From: Arthrobacter sp. OVS8
Lineage (GTDB): Bacteria; Actinomycetota; Actinomycetes; Actinomycetales; Micrococcaceae
Assembly: GCA_028370155.1 (NCBI GenBank)
Contig: CP116670.1
Span: 3,286,001-3,350,000, forward strand
Length of the DNA: 64,000 nucleotides
Direction: 5' to 3'
Shown here: piece after piece, positions 38,687-47,624 of the stretch
How positions within the stretch are numbered: position 1 is the first letter of the stretch
Layout of the letters: each line of letters starts with the position of its first letter
The notes under the pieces: model-generated
Seen by the model: the letters and a program-made list of their open reading frames with translations, nothing else
Database searches by the model: none
Told to the model about the DNA's origin: nothing
Made by a program: the position numbers and the translations under genes

Positions 38687-39233
38687 TCAACTGAGTGCGG
38701 CATAGAGCTTCGGTAGGAGCTTCTCCATCCGTTCGGCGCCTCGCTCGGTGAACCACTCTGTATTCGGCAACTCGAAGGTCGAGCCGTCCGTGAACGTGAG
38801 TCTCACCCCATGGTGCTTGGAGGTCACGCCGTCGCCGTGAGCTTCTCCTGGCTTCAAAGTAACAGCGATTCCGGCAAGATTCTTGAGCGCCTTCATTTCT
38901 GTTGGCTCTCGCTCCAGATGCTCCCCGGGCCCCCTGATCCGCCCGTAAGCGTTGACGATCAGGCGCTCAGTGACCACCACGATGTCGTAGGTGTCAGGGT
39001 ACGGGAACGCTCTTCGGGGCCGGCCGGCGGAGGAGTGACATCGAAAGCAAGTATCCCGACACAGAGCAGCGGCTTTTGCCCGCGCATCGCGCTTACAACC
39101 TCTTCTAGGGCCTCGCGAAGATGTGATTGCAGTCCGTGCTGCACGATGCTCGTGCCGCAGTCCTCGTTGTCGGCGGCCAGCTGGTGACGAGGTCATCAGG
39201 GGTTACATGGGAGAGGTTTTTCACCTTGGTCAC
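38687..39233 (-). CDS. Hypothetical protein, possible PH-like domain, two frame breaks
   Basis: From GTG 39233 (AAAGGTGGC upstream) the frame reads TKVKNLSHVTPDDLVTS and then needs one base near 39180 to continue LREALEEVVSAMRGQKPLL. It needs another near 39005 to reach YPDTYDIVVVTERLIVNAYG. The C-terminal 90 residues (VRLTFTDGSTFELPNTEW) look like a PH/SHOCT-associated beta domain. I cannot assign a function. It follows the SecB-like gene by 198 bases on the same strand and could be an additional member of that operon. Confidence 0.5.
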
Positions 39234-39430
39234 GCCACCTTTACAGGTTTCACCCGTCCACGGTCTGACAGCGGTGAAGTAGCGCACCCAAGGCTCGTAA
39301 GATACGCGGACTTCAGCGGAAGCCACGAAGCCCATTCGGAGCCCGATGGCCCAATTCCTCCCCGTCGTCGCATCGTGGCTTCACAAGGCGTTATCTGGTC
39401 GGCATTTCCCGCCAGGACCGGAACTAACCT

Positions 39431-39946
39431 CTACTCGGGTCCCTCTGGTGCCTCGTGATCCGCGGATGCCTCTTCATGGAACGGCCATTCGTCACGCTTC
39501 ATGAAGCCCAGCACGACCGGCGGCAAGCCCAGCGAACCCGTCAGCTGGGTGATTGATTGCCGCACGTAGGGATATGCAATGAAGTACGCGTTCGTCTCGA
39601 TGAAAGCCCCCACGGCAGCGGCGCTGACGTCAAGTTCGCTACGGACCTGAAAAGCTACAATGTGGTGCAGATTTATGGTGGTCTCGGTTCCAGGGTTGTC
39701 CTTGATGAAGCAACTCACTTTGTGTTCGAGGCGCACCATCAAGACGTCGGTTTCATCTACATATGCAAATCCGGGCTGTCCCCGCTCAAATTTGACCTGC
39801 ATCTCAGCCGAGACGCCGGCCACCGGGCCCGCGTGCACCTCGTCTAGCCGCACGTCGATCGGCTCGGTTGCACCGATGATCAGTGCAACGTCCGAAGGAC
39901 GGACAGGCGCTTCCGTCTCTTCTGCACGGATTCGCAGCAGGCTCAC
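39431..39946 (-). CDS. SecB-like chaperone (TAC-associated type)
   Basis: This 171-residue protein shows the SecB-fold ending typical of this family: NAYFIAYPYVRQSITQLTGSLGLPPVVL, plus an alternating beta-strand middle part (SAEMQVKFERGQPGFAYVD, HKVSCFI). Actinobacteria lack a general SecB but carry SecB-like proteins such as Rv1957 of M. tuberculosis, which control a toxin-antitoxin pair. Here it is the third gene after a HicA-like gene and an HTH gene, 18 bases after the latter, which matches the toxin-antitoxin-chaperone order. Frame intact. Confidence 0.82.
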   Translation of the reverse strand: MSLLRIRAEETEAPVRPSDVALIIGATEPIDVRLDEVHAGPVAGVSAEMQVKFERGQPGFAYVDETDVLMVRLEHKVSCFIKDNPGTETTINLHHIVAFQVRSELDVSAAAVGAFIETNAYFIAYPYVRQSITQLTGSLGLPPVVLGFMKRDEWPFHEEASADHEAPEGPE

Positions 39947-39964
39947 AATTTCTCCGATTCAGCT

Positions 39965-40597
39965 TTAAGTTCTAGGGGCGGCCGCCCCCACGAGTTCACG
40001 AACGTTTCGCGTGAGCTCGTGGGCGCGGCCGCCCGCGGAAACGCGGGCAGCCGGCTGAACCGATTGGAATATCGGTTTTTGTGCGTTGGTCATTTTGCTG
40101 GCTGTCTGGTGCCACAGGACAGTCGTGTGGTCCGGGTTCTTCATGATGCAGTTTTCAATCTGCGTCATAAGAGCCAAGCTTGGAAGTTCCTGCTCCATAT
40201 CCAAAGCGCGTGCTGTTTCCAGCCACTGGACAACTTCGGTCCAGGCCCACAGCTTCATGGAACCCGTGCTGATGTATTCGAAAGGCGCCGGGAAGTCTGC
40301 CGATTGGCTCCATTTGCGGGCGCCTTCACGGCTCACGCCGGCGCGTAGAGCGATATCGGTTGTGTTTACCAGGTCGCGGTAAACGCCGACCACCTTCAGG
40401 CCATCGATAGCTGATTCCACGCGGCGGACGATAGCGAGCGTGCCAATGACTGCATCTTCGCGGTCAACAAAAACGGTAAGTGTGGTCAGGTCGTTTGCCT
40501 TGTCCCACGATAGATCTGGGAATTCCTTGGCGATAATGGCGTCAACGGACGGGTCAAATATGTCCGTACCTTGTACGCGAAGTGTCACCTCGATCAT
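39965..40597 (-). CDS. HTH protein, candidate antitoxin of a TAC operon
   Basis: The N-terminal 75 residues form a ferredoxin-like alpha/beta unit (IEVTLRVQGTDIFDPSVDAII, DREDAVIGTLAIVRRVESAI). Residues about 78-130 hold a helix-turn-helix (NTTDIALRAGVSREGARKWS) and an AlpA-like tail (LWAWTEVVQWLETA). A C-terminal extension of ~70 residues (after MTQIENCIMKN) is poorly conserved-looking and could be a chaperone-addiction segment, as in TAC antitoxins. AGGAGGGGAT precedes the ATG at 40597, and a perfect palindrome lies upstream. Its last 20 codons encode two hairpins. Confidence 0.72.
   Translation of the reverse strand: MIEVTLRVQGTDIFDPSVDAIIAKEFPDLSWDKANDLTTLTVFVDREDAVIGTLAIVRRVESAIDGLKVVGVYRDLVNTTDIALRAGVSREGARKWSQSADFPAPFEYISTGSMKLWAWTEVVQWLETARALDMEQELPSLALMTQIENCIMKNPDHTTVLWHQTASKMTNAQKPIFQSVQPAARVSAGGRAHELTRNVRELVGAAAPRT
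39977..40048. repeat. Two adjacent hairpins inside the 3' end of the HTH gene
   Basis: The larger has 24-base arms (39977-40000 and 40010-40033; two mismatches, nine-base loop). The second is GCCCGCG-GAAA-CGCGGGC (40031-40048), sharing three bases with it. Both lie in coding sequence just before the SecB-like gene, where they could modulate its translation or mRNA stability. Confidence 0.8.
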
Positions 40598-40638
40598 GCA
40601 AGATCCCCTCCTAGGTCATGTACGACTATTGCACACTA

Positions 40639-40656
40639 AGTTGGCAGGTGCCAACT
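40639..40656. promoter_or_regulatory. Perfect palindrome AGTTGGCAGGTGCCAACT upstream of the HTH gene
   Basis: Eight-base arms with a two-base spacer lie about 42 bases upstream of the HTH start, in the 100-base gap after the HicA-like gene. An autoregulatory operator bound by the HTH protein is the simplest reading. I see no second copy upstream of the first gene. Confidence 0.62.
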
Positions 40657-40697
40657 CCTTTTTGGTCACCGAAGTACTGGCCTCGGCCCCGCCGGCT

Positions 40698-41386
40698 CTA
40701 CTTAGAGAGGCGCTTTTGTAGTGCGATGACGCGCTCACGCAAGCCCTCGGTGCGTTCGCGCAGAGCACTCACCCGCTCGTGGCTAGATGGAAGCTCCCGC
40801 AGCGTAAGCCGAGCCGACCGGACAAGGCTGGAGGCATCCCCGCGAGCTTCGACGCCCCCTGCGCAACTTCGTCGGCGGGCATTCTGGTCAACGCTTCATC
40901 GGCCTCCTCCACTTTCTCGACGGCGGAGTCGAAAACATCTTCGGCTTGAGAGAGATTTTCCTCAGCGAGTCCTAGCAGTTCTAGTGCGTGCTCCATGGAG
41001 ATTTCGGCTTCAGAGCGATCGGTGAGCAACTCCGCGGAGCGAATGAGTCGTTGGGCCTTATCGAGGTGGGCTTCCACCTCGTCAAGTGGCTCAGTGATGT
41101 TCTGGTGCTCACAGTTCTTGATGGTTCGCCGTTTCGTCCGGGCGACGTTCTCTGAAGAGCGACCCGTCATATATACCGGGAACTCGTGAACCTTGCCGGG
41201 GCACATGAGGTGCATGCCGCCATGGTCATGATTCTTCTTGCTGCTCCAACCGTACTTCTTAGCCAGGTCCAGGGTTTCCTGCCACGCCGGATTGCTGTGT
41301 GACCACTCGTCACTCAAGAGAACCCCCATATTCCACAGCCAACCTGACCGATATCCTCCATCAATTTTGGCATACGTGTCCGACAT
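40698..41386 (-). CDS. HicA-like dsRBD-fold protein with coiled-coil C-terminus, candidate toxin
   Basis: Residues 30-95 resemble HicA mRNA interferases: LDLAKKYGWSSKKNHDHGGMHLMCPGK followed by a basic KRRTIKN helix. A His sits in the GGMHLMCP strand where HicA keeps its catalytic His. The remaining ~130 residues form a long acidic coiled coil (HLDKAQRLIRSAELL, ALELLGLAEENLSQAED). The frame breaks at the C run 40855-40859 (plus strand). One more base gives the tail ASSLVRSARLTLRELP...QKRLSK and a TAG at 40698. It is the first gene of a toxin-antitoxin-chaperone-like operon. The toxin role is inferred. Confidence 0.65.
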
Positions 41387-41824
41387 CCGGGGCGCACGCC
41401 ACGCACGTGCGCGGCCGCCACTTCGATCGGGCCGGGTGCGCCCCTTTCGTTAGTGCTCCGTGATCCCCCTGTGAGCACGGAGCACCAGTTGAGAGCGGGC
41501 AGCAGCAATGATCGGGCGGCCATGTCCTCGCGAGATAGCCCGTAAAGGAGGGTGACGGGTGTAGGCGGTGCCAGCCGATTACATAGATGAAATCACTGTA
41601 AATCAGTTCGCCACTTAGTTTCCGCCATGAGCTTGGTGAGACGACACATGACGGAAGGTCCGCTATCTAACGGCCGTTGACGACGCAACGGCCGGCTTCC
41701 TGTGACGGCGGCCGTGGAAACGCTCGCCTGTCGGCAGGGACCCGACCCAACGAAAGCGGACGACGGCAGGTACCTCCCGCCGTCGTCCGCTCCGCCAAAG
41801 CCGCCACAAAAGTGGCCGCGCACG
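41387..41824. other. Right edge of accessory block 1, non-coding
   Basis: No gene is supported. It contains the promoter region of the HicA-like operon, an inverted repeat CCGTTG-ACGACG-CAACGG (41677-41694) and family-2 palindrome copy b, which abuts the truncated SCO1664-like gene. Confidence 0.6.
41755..41791. repeat. Palindromic repeat, family 2, copy b
   Basis: AGCGGACGACGGC pairs with GCCGTCGTCCGCT across a GGTACC-type centre. Its right edge is 33 bases from the stop of the truncated SCO1664-like gene. Confidence 0.88.
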
Positions 41825-42064
41825 CTACCTCAGTTCCAGAACCCCAAAGGACTCGCTCAGCAGGTAGGCCGCGCGTTCCCGCCGGTAAAGCCCGGGCTCG
41901 AAATCCGAAAGCAGCCGTTCCCCGGCCTCCGGCTTGTAGACCGCGTACCCGACATCCTCGCCGCAGGAGACCTGGACGAGGAACGTCTGGTTGCTGCTGC
42001 GCGGGATGAGTCCGAACAGCTCAATGCTGCCCTCGGTCAGCAGGGCCAGTTCCCGACCGGGCAT
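41825..42064 (-). pseudogene. Truncated SCO1664-family (PI3/4-kinase-like) protein, N-terminal 79 residues
   Basis: MPGRELALLTEGSIELFGLI, then SSNQTFLVQVS and YAVYKPEAGERLLSDF match the start of the SCO1664 family, normally ~250 residues. The frame ends after AAYLLSESFG with unrelated residues and a stop. The following DNA is the family-2 palindrome, not the expected continuation. In actinobacteria this gene normally follows the MSMEG_4193-type phosphatase and a DUF3090 gene; DUF3090 is also missing here. A deletion/insertion end point at about 41840 is likely. Confidence 0.78.
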
Positions 42065-42092
42065 TGTCCCTCCCGAGTCAGCAGCCCCACGT

Positions 42093-42758
42093 TCACGACG
42101 TCCTCAGCCCGCTGAGAGGTTCGGACGTCGAATTCACCATCAGCACGGCGGGGTCCTGGCCCTCCACAAACGAGATGGCCGACACCGAGCCCGGGCTGAT
42201 GACGATCCGCTGGAAAAGGTCCAGCGGCGTGCCCAGGGCGTGGGCGACGGCTGCCTTGATGGGGTCGGCGTGGGAGAAGCACACCACCACACCGCCGGCG
42301 CGGGCCGCGCACAGGGCCTCCATCGCTCCGACGATCCGCGCCTGCATCTCAGGAAAGCTCTCGCCATTCGGGAAGCGGAACTCGGACGGGCTGTGCTGCA
42401 CAGTCTGCCACTCGGGCAGGGCCGCCAGCTCGGCGATCGCGGCGCCGGTCCACTCGCCGAAATCGCACTCAAGCAGCCCGTCGTCGTGCTTCACCGCCAG
42501 CCCGGTGCGGGCCGCCGTCGGCTCCGCTGTCTCGCAGGCACGCTCCAGCGGTGAGGAATAGAGGGCGTCGACCGGCAGGCCGGAAAGCCGTTCAGAAACC
42601 CATTCCGCCTGGGCCCGGCCGCGGTCAGACAGGTGCAGTCCCGGCGCCCGGCCCGGCAGCACTGTGCCCGTCGTCGGCGTCTCCCCGTGGCGCACCAGAA
42701 GCAGGAGCGTGCCCTGGGGTGGGGGCGCCGCTGAAGGTCCTGGCGTTGCTGCAGTCAT
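42093..42758 (-). CDS. Histidine phosphatase superfamily protein, MSMEG_4193 type
   Basis: The phosphohistidine motif LVRHGETPTTG is at the N-terminus, the second conserved Arg/Glu region at SSPLERACETAE and CDFGEWTG, and the catalytic His pair ends with CFSHADPIKAA. It is annotated in relatives as a probable phosphomutase/phosphatase. I use ATG 42758; ATG 42764 is also possible. The intact 222 residues contrast with the truncation of the neighbour. Confidence 0.92.
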   Translation of the reverse strand: MTAATPGPSAAPPPQGTLLLLVRHGETPTTGTVLPGRAPGLHLSDRGRAQAEWVSERLSGLPVDALYSSPLERACETAEPTAARTGLAVKHDDGLLECDFGEWTGAAIAELAALPEWQTVQHSPSEFRFPNGESFPEMQARIVGAMEALCAARAGGVVVCFSHADPIKAAVAHALGTPLDLFQRIVISPGSVSAISFVEGQDPAVLMVNSTSEPLSGLRTS

Positions 42759-42850
42759 CAGCATCCAGCGTAAGCCGCACCCCGCGCCAATGCTCAGGAA
42801 TCTGCAAGAATCCCTCGATTCCTCGCACAGCAGAGGTCTACGGTGGAGGA

Positions 42851-44238
42851 GTGAGTGATCGCCCCGATATCTTCACTGCTGGTGAACTGCGTGCCTCCGG
42901 CCACGTTCACAAGGACCTCCGCCGCGAAATCCGCGACAACCTGCTCGCCGCGCTCGCCGCCGGCCGCGACCCCTGGCCCGGGATGTTCGGCTTCAGCCGC
43001 ACCGTCCTGCCCCAGCTCGAGCGCGCCCTGCTGGCCGGGCACGACGTCGTCCTGCTCGGCGAACGGGGGCAGGGCAAGACCCGGCTCCTGCGCACCCTGG
43101 CCGGGCTGCTGGACGAGTGGTCGCCGGTGATCGAGGACTCGGAACTGAACGAACACCCCTACGAACCCATCACCGAGCACTCCCGCGCCCGCGCCCTCAC
43201 CGAGGGGGACCGGCTGCGGGTGGCGTGGCGGCACCGCTCGGAACGGTACGTCGAGAAGCTCGCGACGCCGGATACCTCCGTCGCGGACCTGATCGGCGAC
43301 GTCGACCCGATGCGGGTGGCCGAGGGCCGCCGCCTCGGCGACCCGGAAACCATCCACTACGGCCTGGTCCCGCGCTCCAACCGGGGCATCATCGCCATCA
43401 ACGAACTCCCTGACCTCGCCGAGCGGATCCAGGTCTCCATGCTCAACGTGATGGAGGAACGCGACATCCAGATCCGCGGCTACGTGCTGCGGCTGCCGCT
43501 GGACGTACTGGTGGTCGCGTCCGCCAACCCGGAGGACTACACGAACCGTGGCCGGATCATCACCCCGCTGCGGGACCGCTTCGGCGCCGAGATCCGCACC
43601 CACTACCCGATGGAGCTCGACGACGAGGTCGCCGTCATCCGGCAGGAGGGGCAGCTGGTGGCGGCGTCCCGCCCGTCATCCTCGAGATCCTGGCCCGCTA
43701 CACCCGGGCGCTGCGCCAGTCCCCAGCGGTCAACCAGACCTCCGGAGTGTCCGCGCGGTTCGCCATCGCCGGTGCCGAAACCGTCGCCGCGGCCGCCCTG
43801 CGCCGGGCCAGCGTGCGCGGCGAGGACGAGGCCGTCGCCCGGATCATCGACCTGGACGCCGCCGTGGAAGTCCTCGCCGGGAAGATCGAGTTCGAATCCG
43901 GCGAGGAGGGCCGGGAACAGGACATCCTGGACCACCTCCTGCGCGTGGCCACCGCGGAAGCCGTACGGGCGCACTTCCACGGCATCGACATGGGCGAACT
44001 CGTCGCCGCCCTGGACGGCCACACCACGGTGACCACCGGGGAACTGGTCACCGCGCGGGAGTTCCTCGAAAACCTCCCGTCGCTCAACGGATCACGCGTA
44101 TACGACGACATCAGTGAGCGCCTGGGCGCGGCGAACGACGGGCAGCGCGCCGCCGCCGTCGAACTGGCACTGGAAGGCCTCTACCTCGCCCGGCGGATCG
44201 CCAAGGAGTCCGACGACGAGGCGACGGTTTACGGTTAG
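42851..44238 (+). CDS. MoxR-type AAA+ ATPase, one frame break
   Basis: The ATPase core shows Walker A GERGQGKTR, Walker B GIIAINELPDL and sensor 1 VVASANPEDYTNRG. MoxR ATPases act with VWA proteins as chaperone/metal-insertion modules, and the adjacent gene is such a partner. One base is missing near 43665-43672. After it, PVILEILARYTRALRQ and the C-terminal lid domain continue to the stop at 44238. GTG 42851 follows GGTGGAGGA. About 462 residues. Confidence 0.9.
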
Positions 44239-44263
44239 GCGCTGTTACGGCTAAGGAGGCCTC

Positions 44264-46266
44264 ATGACCGCACACCACCGCTCCCGGTACAGCCGGTACC
44301 GGGGCGGGCCGGATCCGCTCGCCCCGCCGGTGGACCTGGCGGAGGCGCTGGACGCCGTCGCCGAGGACGTTATGGCCGGCTACTCGCCCCGGCACGCCCT
44401 CCAGGAGTACCTGCGGCGCGGCGGCCGCAACCGGGAAGGGCTCGATGACCTCGCCGGCCGCGTCCAGCAGCGGCGCAGCGAACTGCTGGGCGGCACCGGC
44501 TGGACGGCACCCTCAACGAAGTCCAGAAACTGCTCGACACTGCCGTGCTGGAGGAACGCAAACAGCTGGCCCGCGACGCCATGATGGACAACACGGACCG
44601 CGCCTTCCGCGAGATGCAGCTGCAGAATCTGCCCAAATCGACGGCGGCAGCGGTCAACGAGCTCGCCTCCTACGACTGGCAATCCAGCACCGCGCGGGAG
44701 GCCTACGAACGGATCAAGGACCTGCTGGGCCGCGAAGTCCTGGACCAGCGGTTCGCCGGGATGAAGGAGGCCCTCGAGGGCGCCACGGAGGAGGACCGCG
44801 CGGCCGTGGCCCAGATGCTGCAGGACCTCAACGAGCTGCTCGATAAACACCGCCGCGGCGAGGACACGGACGCGGACTTCCAGGAGTTCATGGCCAAGCA
44901 CGGCCAGTTTTTCCCGGAGAACCCGCAGTCGCTCGAGGAGCTGGTGGACGCGCTCGCCCAGCGCGCGGCCGCCGCCCAGCGGCTCCTGCAGTCCATGTCC
45001 GCCGAGCAGCGCGAGGAGCTGATGCGGCTCTCGGCGCAGGCGTTCGGCTCGCCGGAGCTTATGGCACAGCTGGGCCAACTCGACGCCAACCTGCAGGCTT
45101 TGCGCCCCGGCGAGGACTGGTCCGGCTCCGAACGCTTCGACGGCGAGGAGGGGCTCGGGCTCGGCGACGGCACCGGCGTGCTGCAGGACCTCGCCGAACT
45201 GGACGAGTTGGCCGAGCAGCTCTCTCAGTCCTACAACGGCTCGCGCCTGGACGACCTGGACCTGGACGCCCTCGCCCGCCAGCTCGGGCAGGATGCGGCG
45301 GTGTCGGCCCGCACCCTCGCGGAGCTCGAGCGGGCCATGCACGACGGCGGCTTCCTGCAGCGCGGGGCCGACGGCGACCTCCGGCTGTCCCCGCAGGCCA
45401 TGCGGCGGCTCGGCAGATCGCTGCTGCGGGACACCGCCAAGCAGCTCTCCGGCCGGCAGGGCCGCCGGGACACGCGCGTCGCCGGGGCGGCCGGGGAACA
45501 GACCGGCTCCAGCCGGCCGTGGGAGTTCGGCGACGCCGAACCGTGGGACGTCACCCGGACCATCACCAACGCGATCCGCCGCACCATCGGCGACGGCGGC
45601 GACCCGCGCCACGGACTGCGCCTGGCCGTGGACGACATCGAGGTGACGGAGACGGAGACGCGCACGCAGGCCGCCGTCGCCCTGCTGGTCGATGTGTCCT
45701 TTTCGATGGCCGCCGAGGGACGCTGGGTGCCGATGAAACGCACCGCGCTCGCCCTGCACCACCTCGTGACTACCCGGTTCCGCGGGGACCGGCTGCAGCT
45801 GGTCAGCTTCGGCCGCTACGCGCGGTCCATGGACATCGGCGAGCTCACGGCCCTGCCGGCCTTCCGGGAGCAGGGGACCAACCTGCACCACGGGCTGCTG
45901 CTGGCCGGCCGGTTCTTCCGCCAGCACCCGTCCATGCAGCCGGTCCTGCTGGTGGTGACCGATGGCGAACCCACCGCGCACCTGCTGGCCGACGGCGAAT
46001 CGTGGTTCGCGTATCCGCCGGACCCGGAGACCATCCGCGTGACCGTGGCCGAACTGGACCGCCTGGGGCGCACCGGCACGCAGGCCACATTCTTCCGGCT
46101 GGGCGACGACCCGGGCCTGGAACGGTTTGTTGCCCGGATGGCCCGCCGGATCGACGGCCGCGTCGTGGCGCCCGAGAGCGGGGACCTGGGCGCCGCCGTC
46201 GTCGGGGAATACCTCCGCGCCCACTTCCGCGGACGGGCGTACGGCGACGCCGACTGGGCCGGATAG
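44264..46266 (+). CDS. VWA-domain protein partnering the MoxR ATPase, one frame break
   Basis: A long helical N-terminal region is followed by a C-terminal von Willebrand A domain with MIDAS motif LLVDVSFSMAAEG and TDGEPT. Together with the preceding ATPase, 25 bases upstream, it makes a MoxR/VWA module. The break near 44497 (GGCGGCACC needing one more C) joins the N-terminus to LNEVQKLLDTAVLEE. About 668 residues. Its last ~108 bases recur at 46838-46946 beyond the GNAT gene. Confidence 0.9.
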
Positions 46267-46289
46267 GGACTCACCATGCGGTTGAAGCC

Positions 46290-46769
46290 ATGACTTCCGA
46301 CGATTCTGCAGGCGGCCAGGGGCCGCGGCGGGCGACGCTGGACGACGCCGCCGTCGTTGCCCTGTTGCTTCATGATTTCAACACTGAATTCTCGACGCCG
46401 ACGCCCGGCACCCAGGAGCTTGAATCACGATTGACGCAACTCCTGGCGGGGGACGACGTGGTGGTCCTGCTGACCGGCGAGCCGGCGAGCGGGGTTGCGG
46501 TGCTTAGTTTCCGGCCCAACGTCTGGTACCGAGGTCCGGTCGCGATCCTCGACGAGCTCTACGTCCGTCCAGAGCTCCGCGGTCACCGCCTCGGCAGCGC
46601 ACTCCTGGACGCGGCCCTCGATTTGGTGCGCCGCCGGGGCGGCGCACTCCTTGAGATCAACGTGGACGGCGAGGACACCGATGCGCGCCGCTTCTATGAA
46701 GCCCACGGGTTCTCCAACACCGAACCCAACCAGACAGACCCAATGCTCTACTACTATCGCGAGCTCTGA
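46290..46769 (+). CDS. GNAT-family N-acetyltransferase
   Basis: The acetyl-CoA binding motif is visible as YVRPELRGHRLGSALLDAAL (V/I-x-x-x-x-R-x-x-G-x-G/A), followed by LEINVDGEDTDARRFYEAHGF. The 159-residue single-domain enzyme could acetylate a small molecule or protein. It lies between the VWA gene and a second copy of the VWA 3' end, so it seems to have been inserted there. Confidence 0.9.
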   Translation: MTSDDSAGGQGPRRATLDDAAVVALLLHDFNTEFSTPTPGTQELESRLTQLLAGDDVVVLLTGEPASGVAVLSFRPNVWYRGPVAILDELYVRPELRGHRLGSALLDAALDLVRRRGGALLEINVDGEDTDARRFYEAHGFSNTEPNQTDPMLYYYREL

Positions 46770-46837
46770 AACGGGCCGTTGTTCACGGCGAGGGGACCGT
46801 CTTCTGTGAGTCAAAGCGAAGGAAGCAACCTGCACAC

Positions 46838-46946
46838 GGCCGCGTCGTGGCGCCCGACGCCGGGGACCTGGGCGCCGCCGTCGCGGGGAGTACCTCCGCG
46901 CGCACTTCCGCGGACGGGCGTTCGGCGACGCCGACCGGGCGAAGTA
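46838..46946 (+). pseudogene. Diverged copy of the VWA gene 3' end
   Basis: About 108 bases match the end of the VWA gene (46157-46266), encoding GRVVAPDAGDLGAAV and YLRAHFRGRAFGDAD with substitutions and a TAG. The rest of the 46770-47135 spacer shows no gene. Confidence 0.85.
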
Positions 46947-47135
46947 GACGAACGTACCGCACCTACCGGATGGGGCCGAGTCCATCCTGCGCTCCAGCTC
47001 GGATGCCGCACTAGGAACCTCGAGTATCCCGTAGCGCCAGCGGTCGTGGGTCCGCGCCAAACCCGTTGACATCCAGGGTGACGGGGGTCTATTGGTTGGC
47101 ATGTCCAACACATTCAGACCGGCCTAGGAGCAGAA

Positions 47136-47431
47136 ATGGAAGCCGCGCCCTACGGAGTCGTGCACTTTTTCGCAGGAGGCACGAAGGACCAGTACGAAGC
47201 CTCACTAGCCGCTGTTCACCCGGGTGAGGGGCGGCTGCCCGAGGGCCAGATCTTCCATGCCGCTGGCGCTTCTGCCGGTGGTTGGACGATCATGGCTGTC
47301 CATGAGTCGAAGGAGAGCTGGGAGAAATTCCGCGACGGCATCCTGCTTCCCCGGATGCAGCAGGGGATCGAGGAGGATTCGCATCGCCGCCCGAAGAGAC
47401 CGTCATCGATCTGTACAAGGTCCTGCCTTAG
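47136..47431 (+). CDS. Small monooxygenase-like (ferredoxin-fold) hypothetical protein, frame-broken
   Basis: The ~98-residue product (MEAAPYGVVHFFAGGTKDQYEASL, then GWTIMAVHESKESWEKFRDGILLP) looks like a ferredoxin-like/antibiotic-monooxygenase-type dimeric alpha/beta barrel protein. The frame breaks near 47370-47378, and one base restores SPPEETVIDLYKVLP and the TAG at 47431. Function not known. The next 193 bases contain nothing I can identify. Confidence 0.6.
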
Positions 47432-47624
47432 CGTTGCGGGAGGGCGCCGCCTAGGTTGGCGCACCTCCTCCATCCGCAGGGAAACCGTTTCGGCGTATGG
47501 CGACCCAGAAATCCGGTCTGAGCCTACGGAGAGGCGCCCTTGCCGCTGCCTTGGTTTGCGCACCGAGCAACATCCGGGACTGCGTCGGTCTACGGCAACC
47601 GCGAAGTACGCAGGGGAGCTCCGA

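Noticed and set aside
44380..46224. A 614-residue antisense frame across the VWA gene
   Set aside because: Shadow frame; the sense strand carries clear MIDAS and helical-domain motifs.
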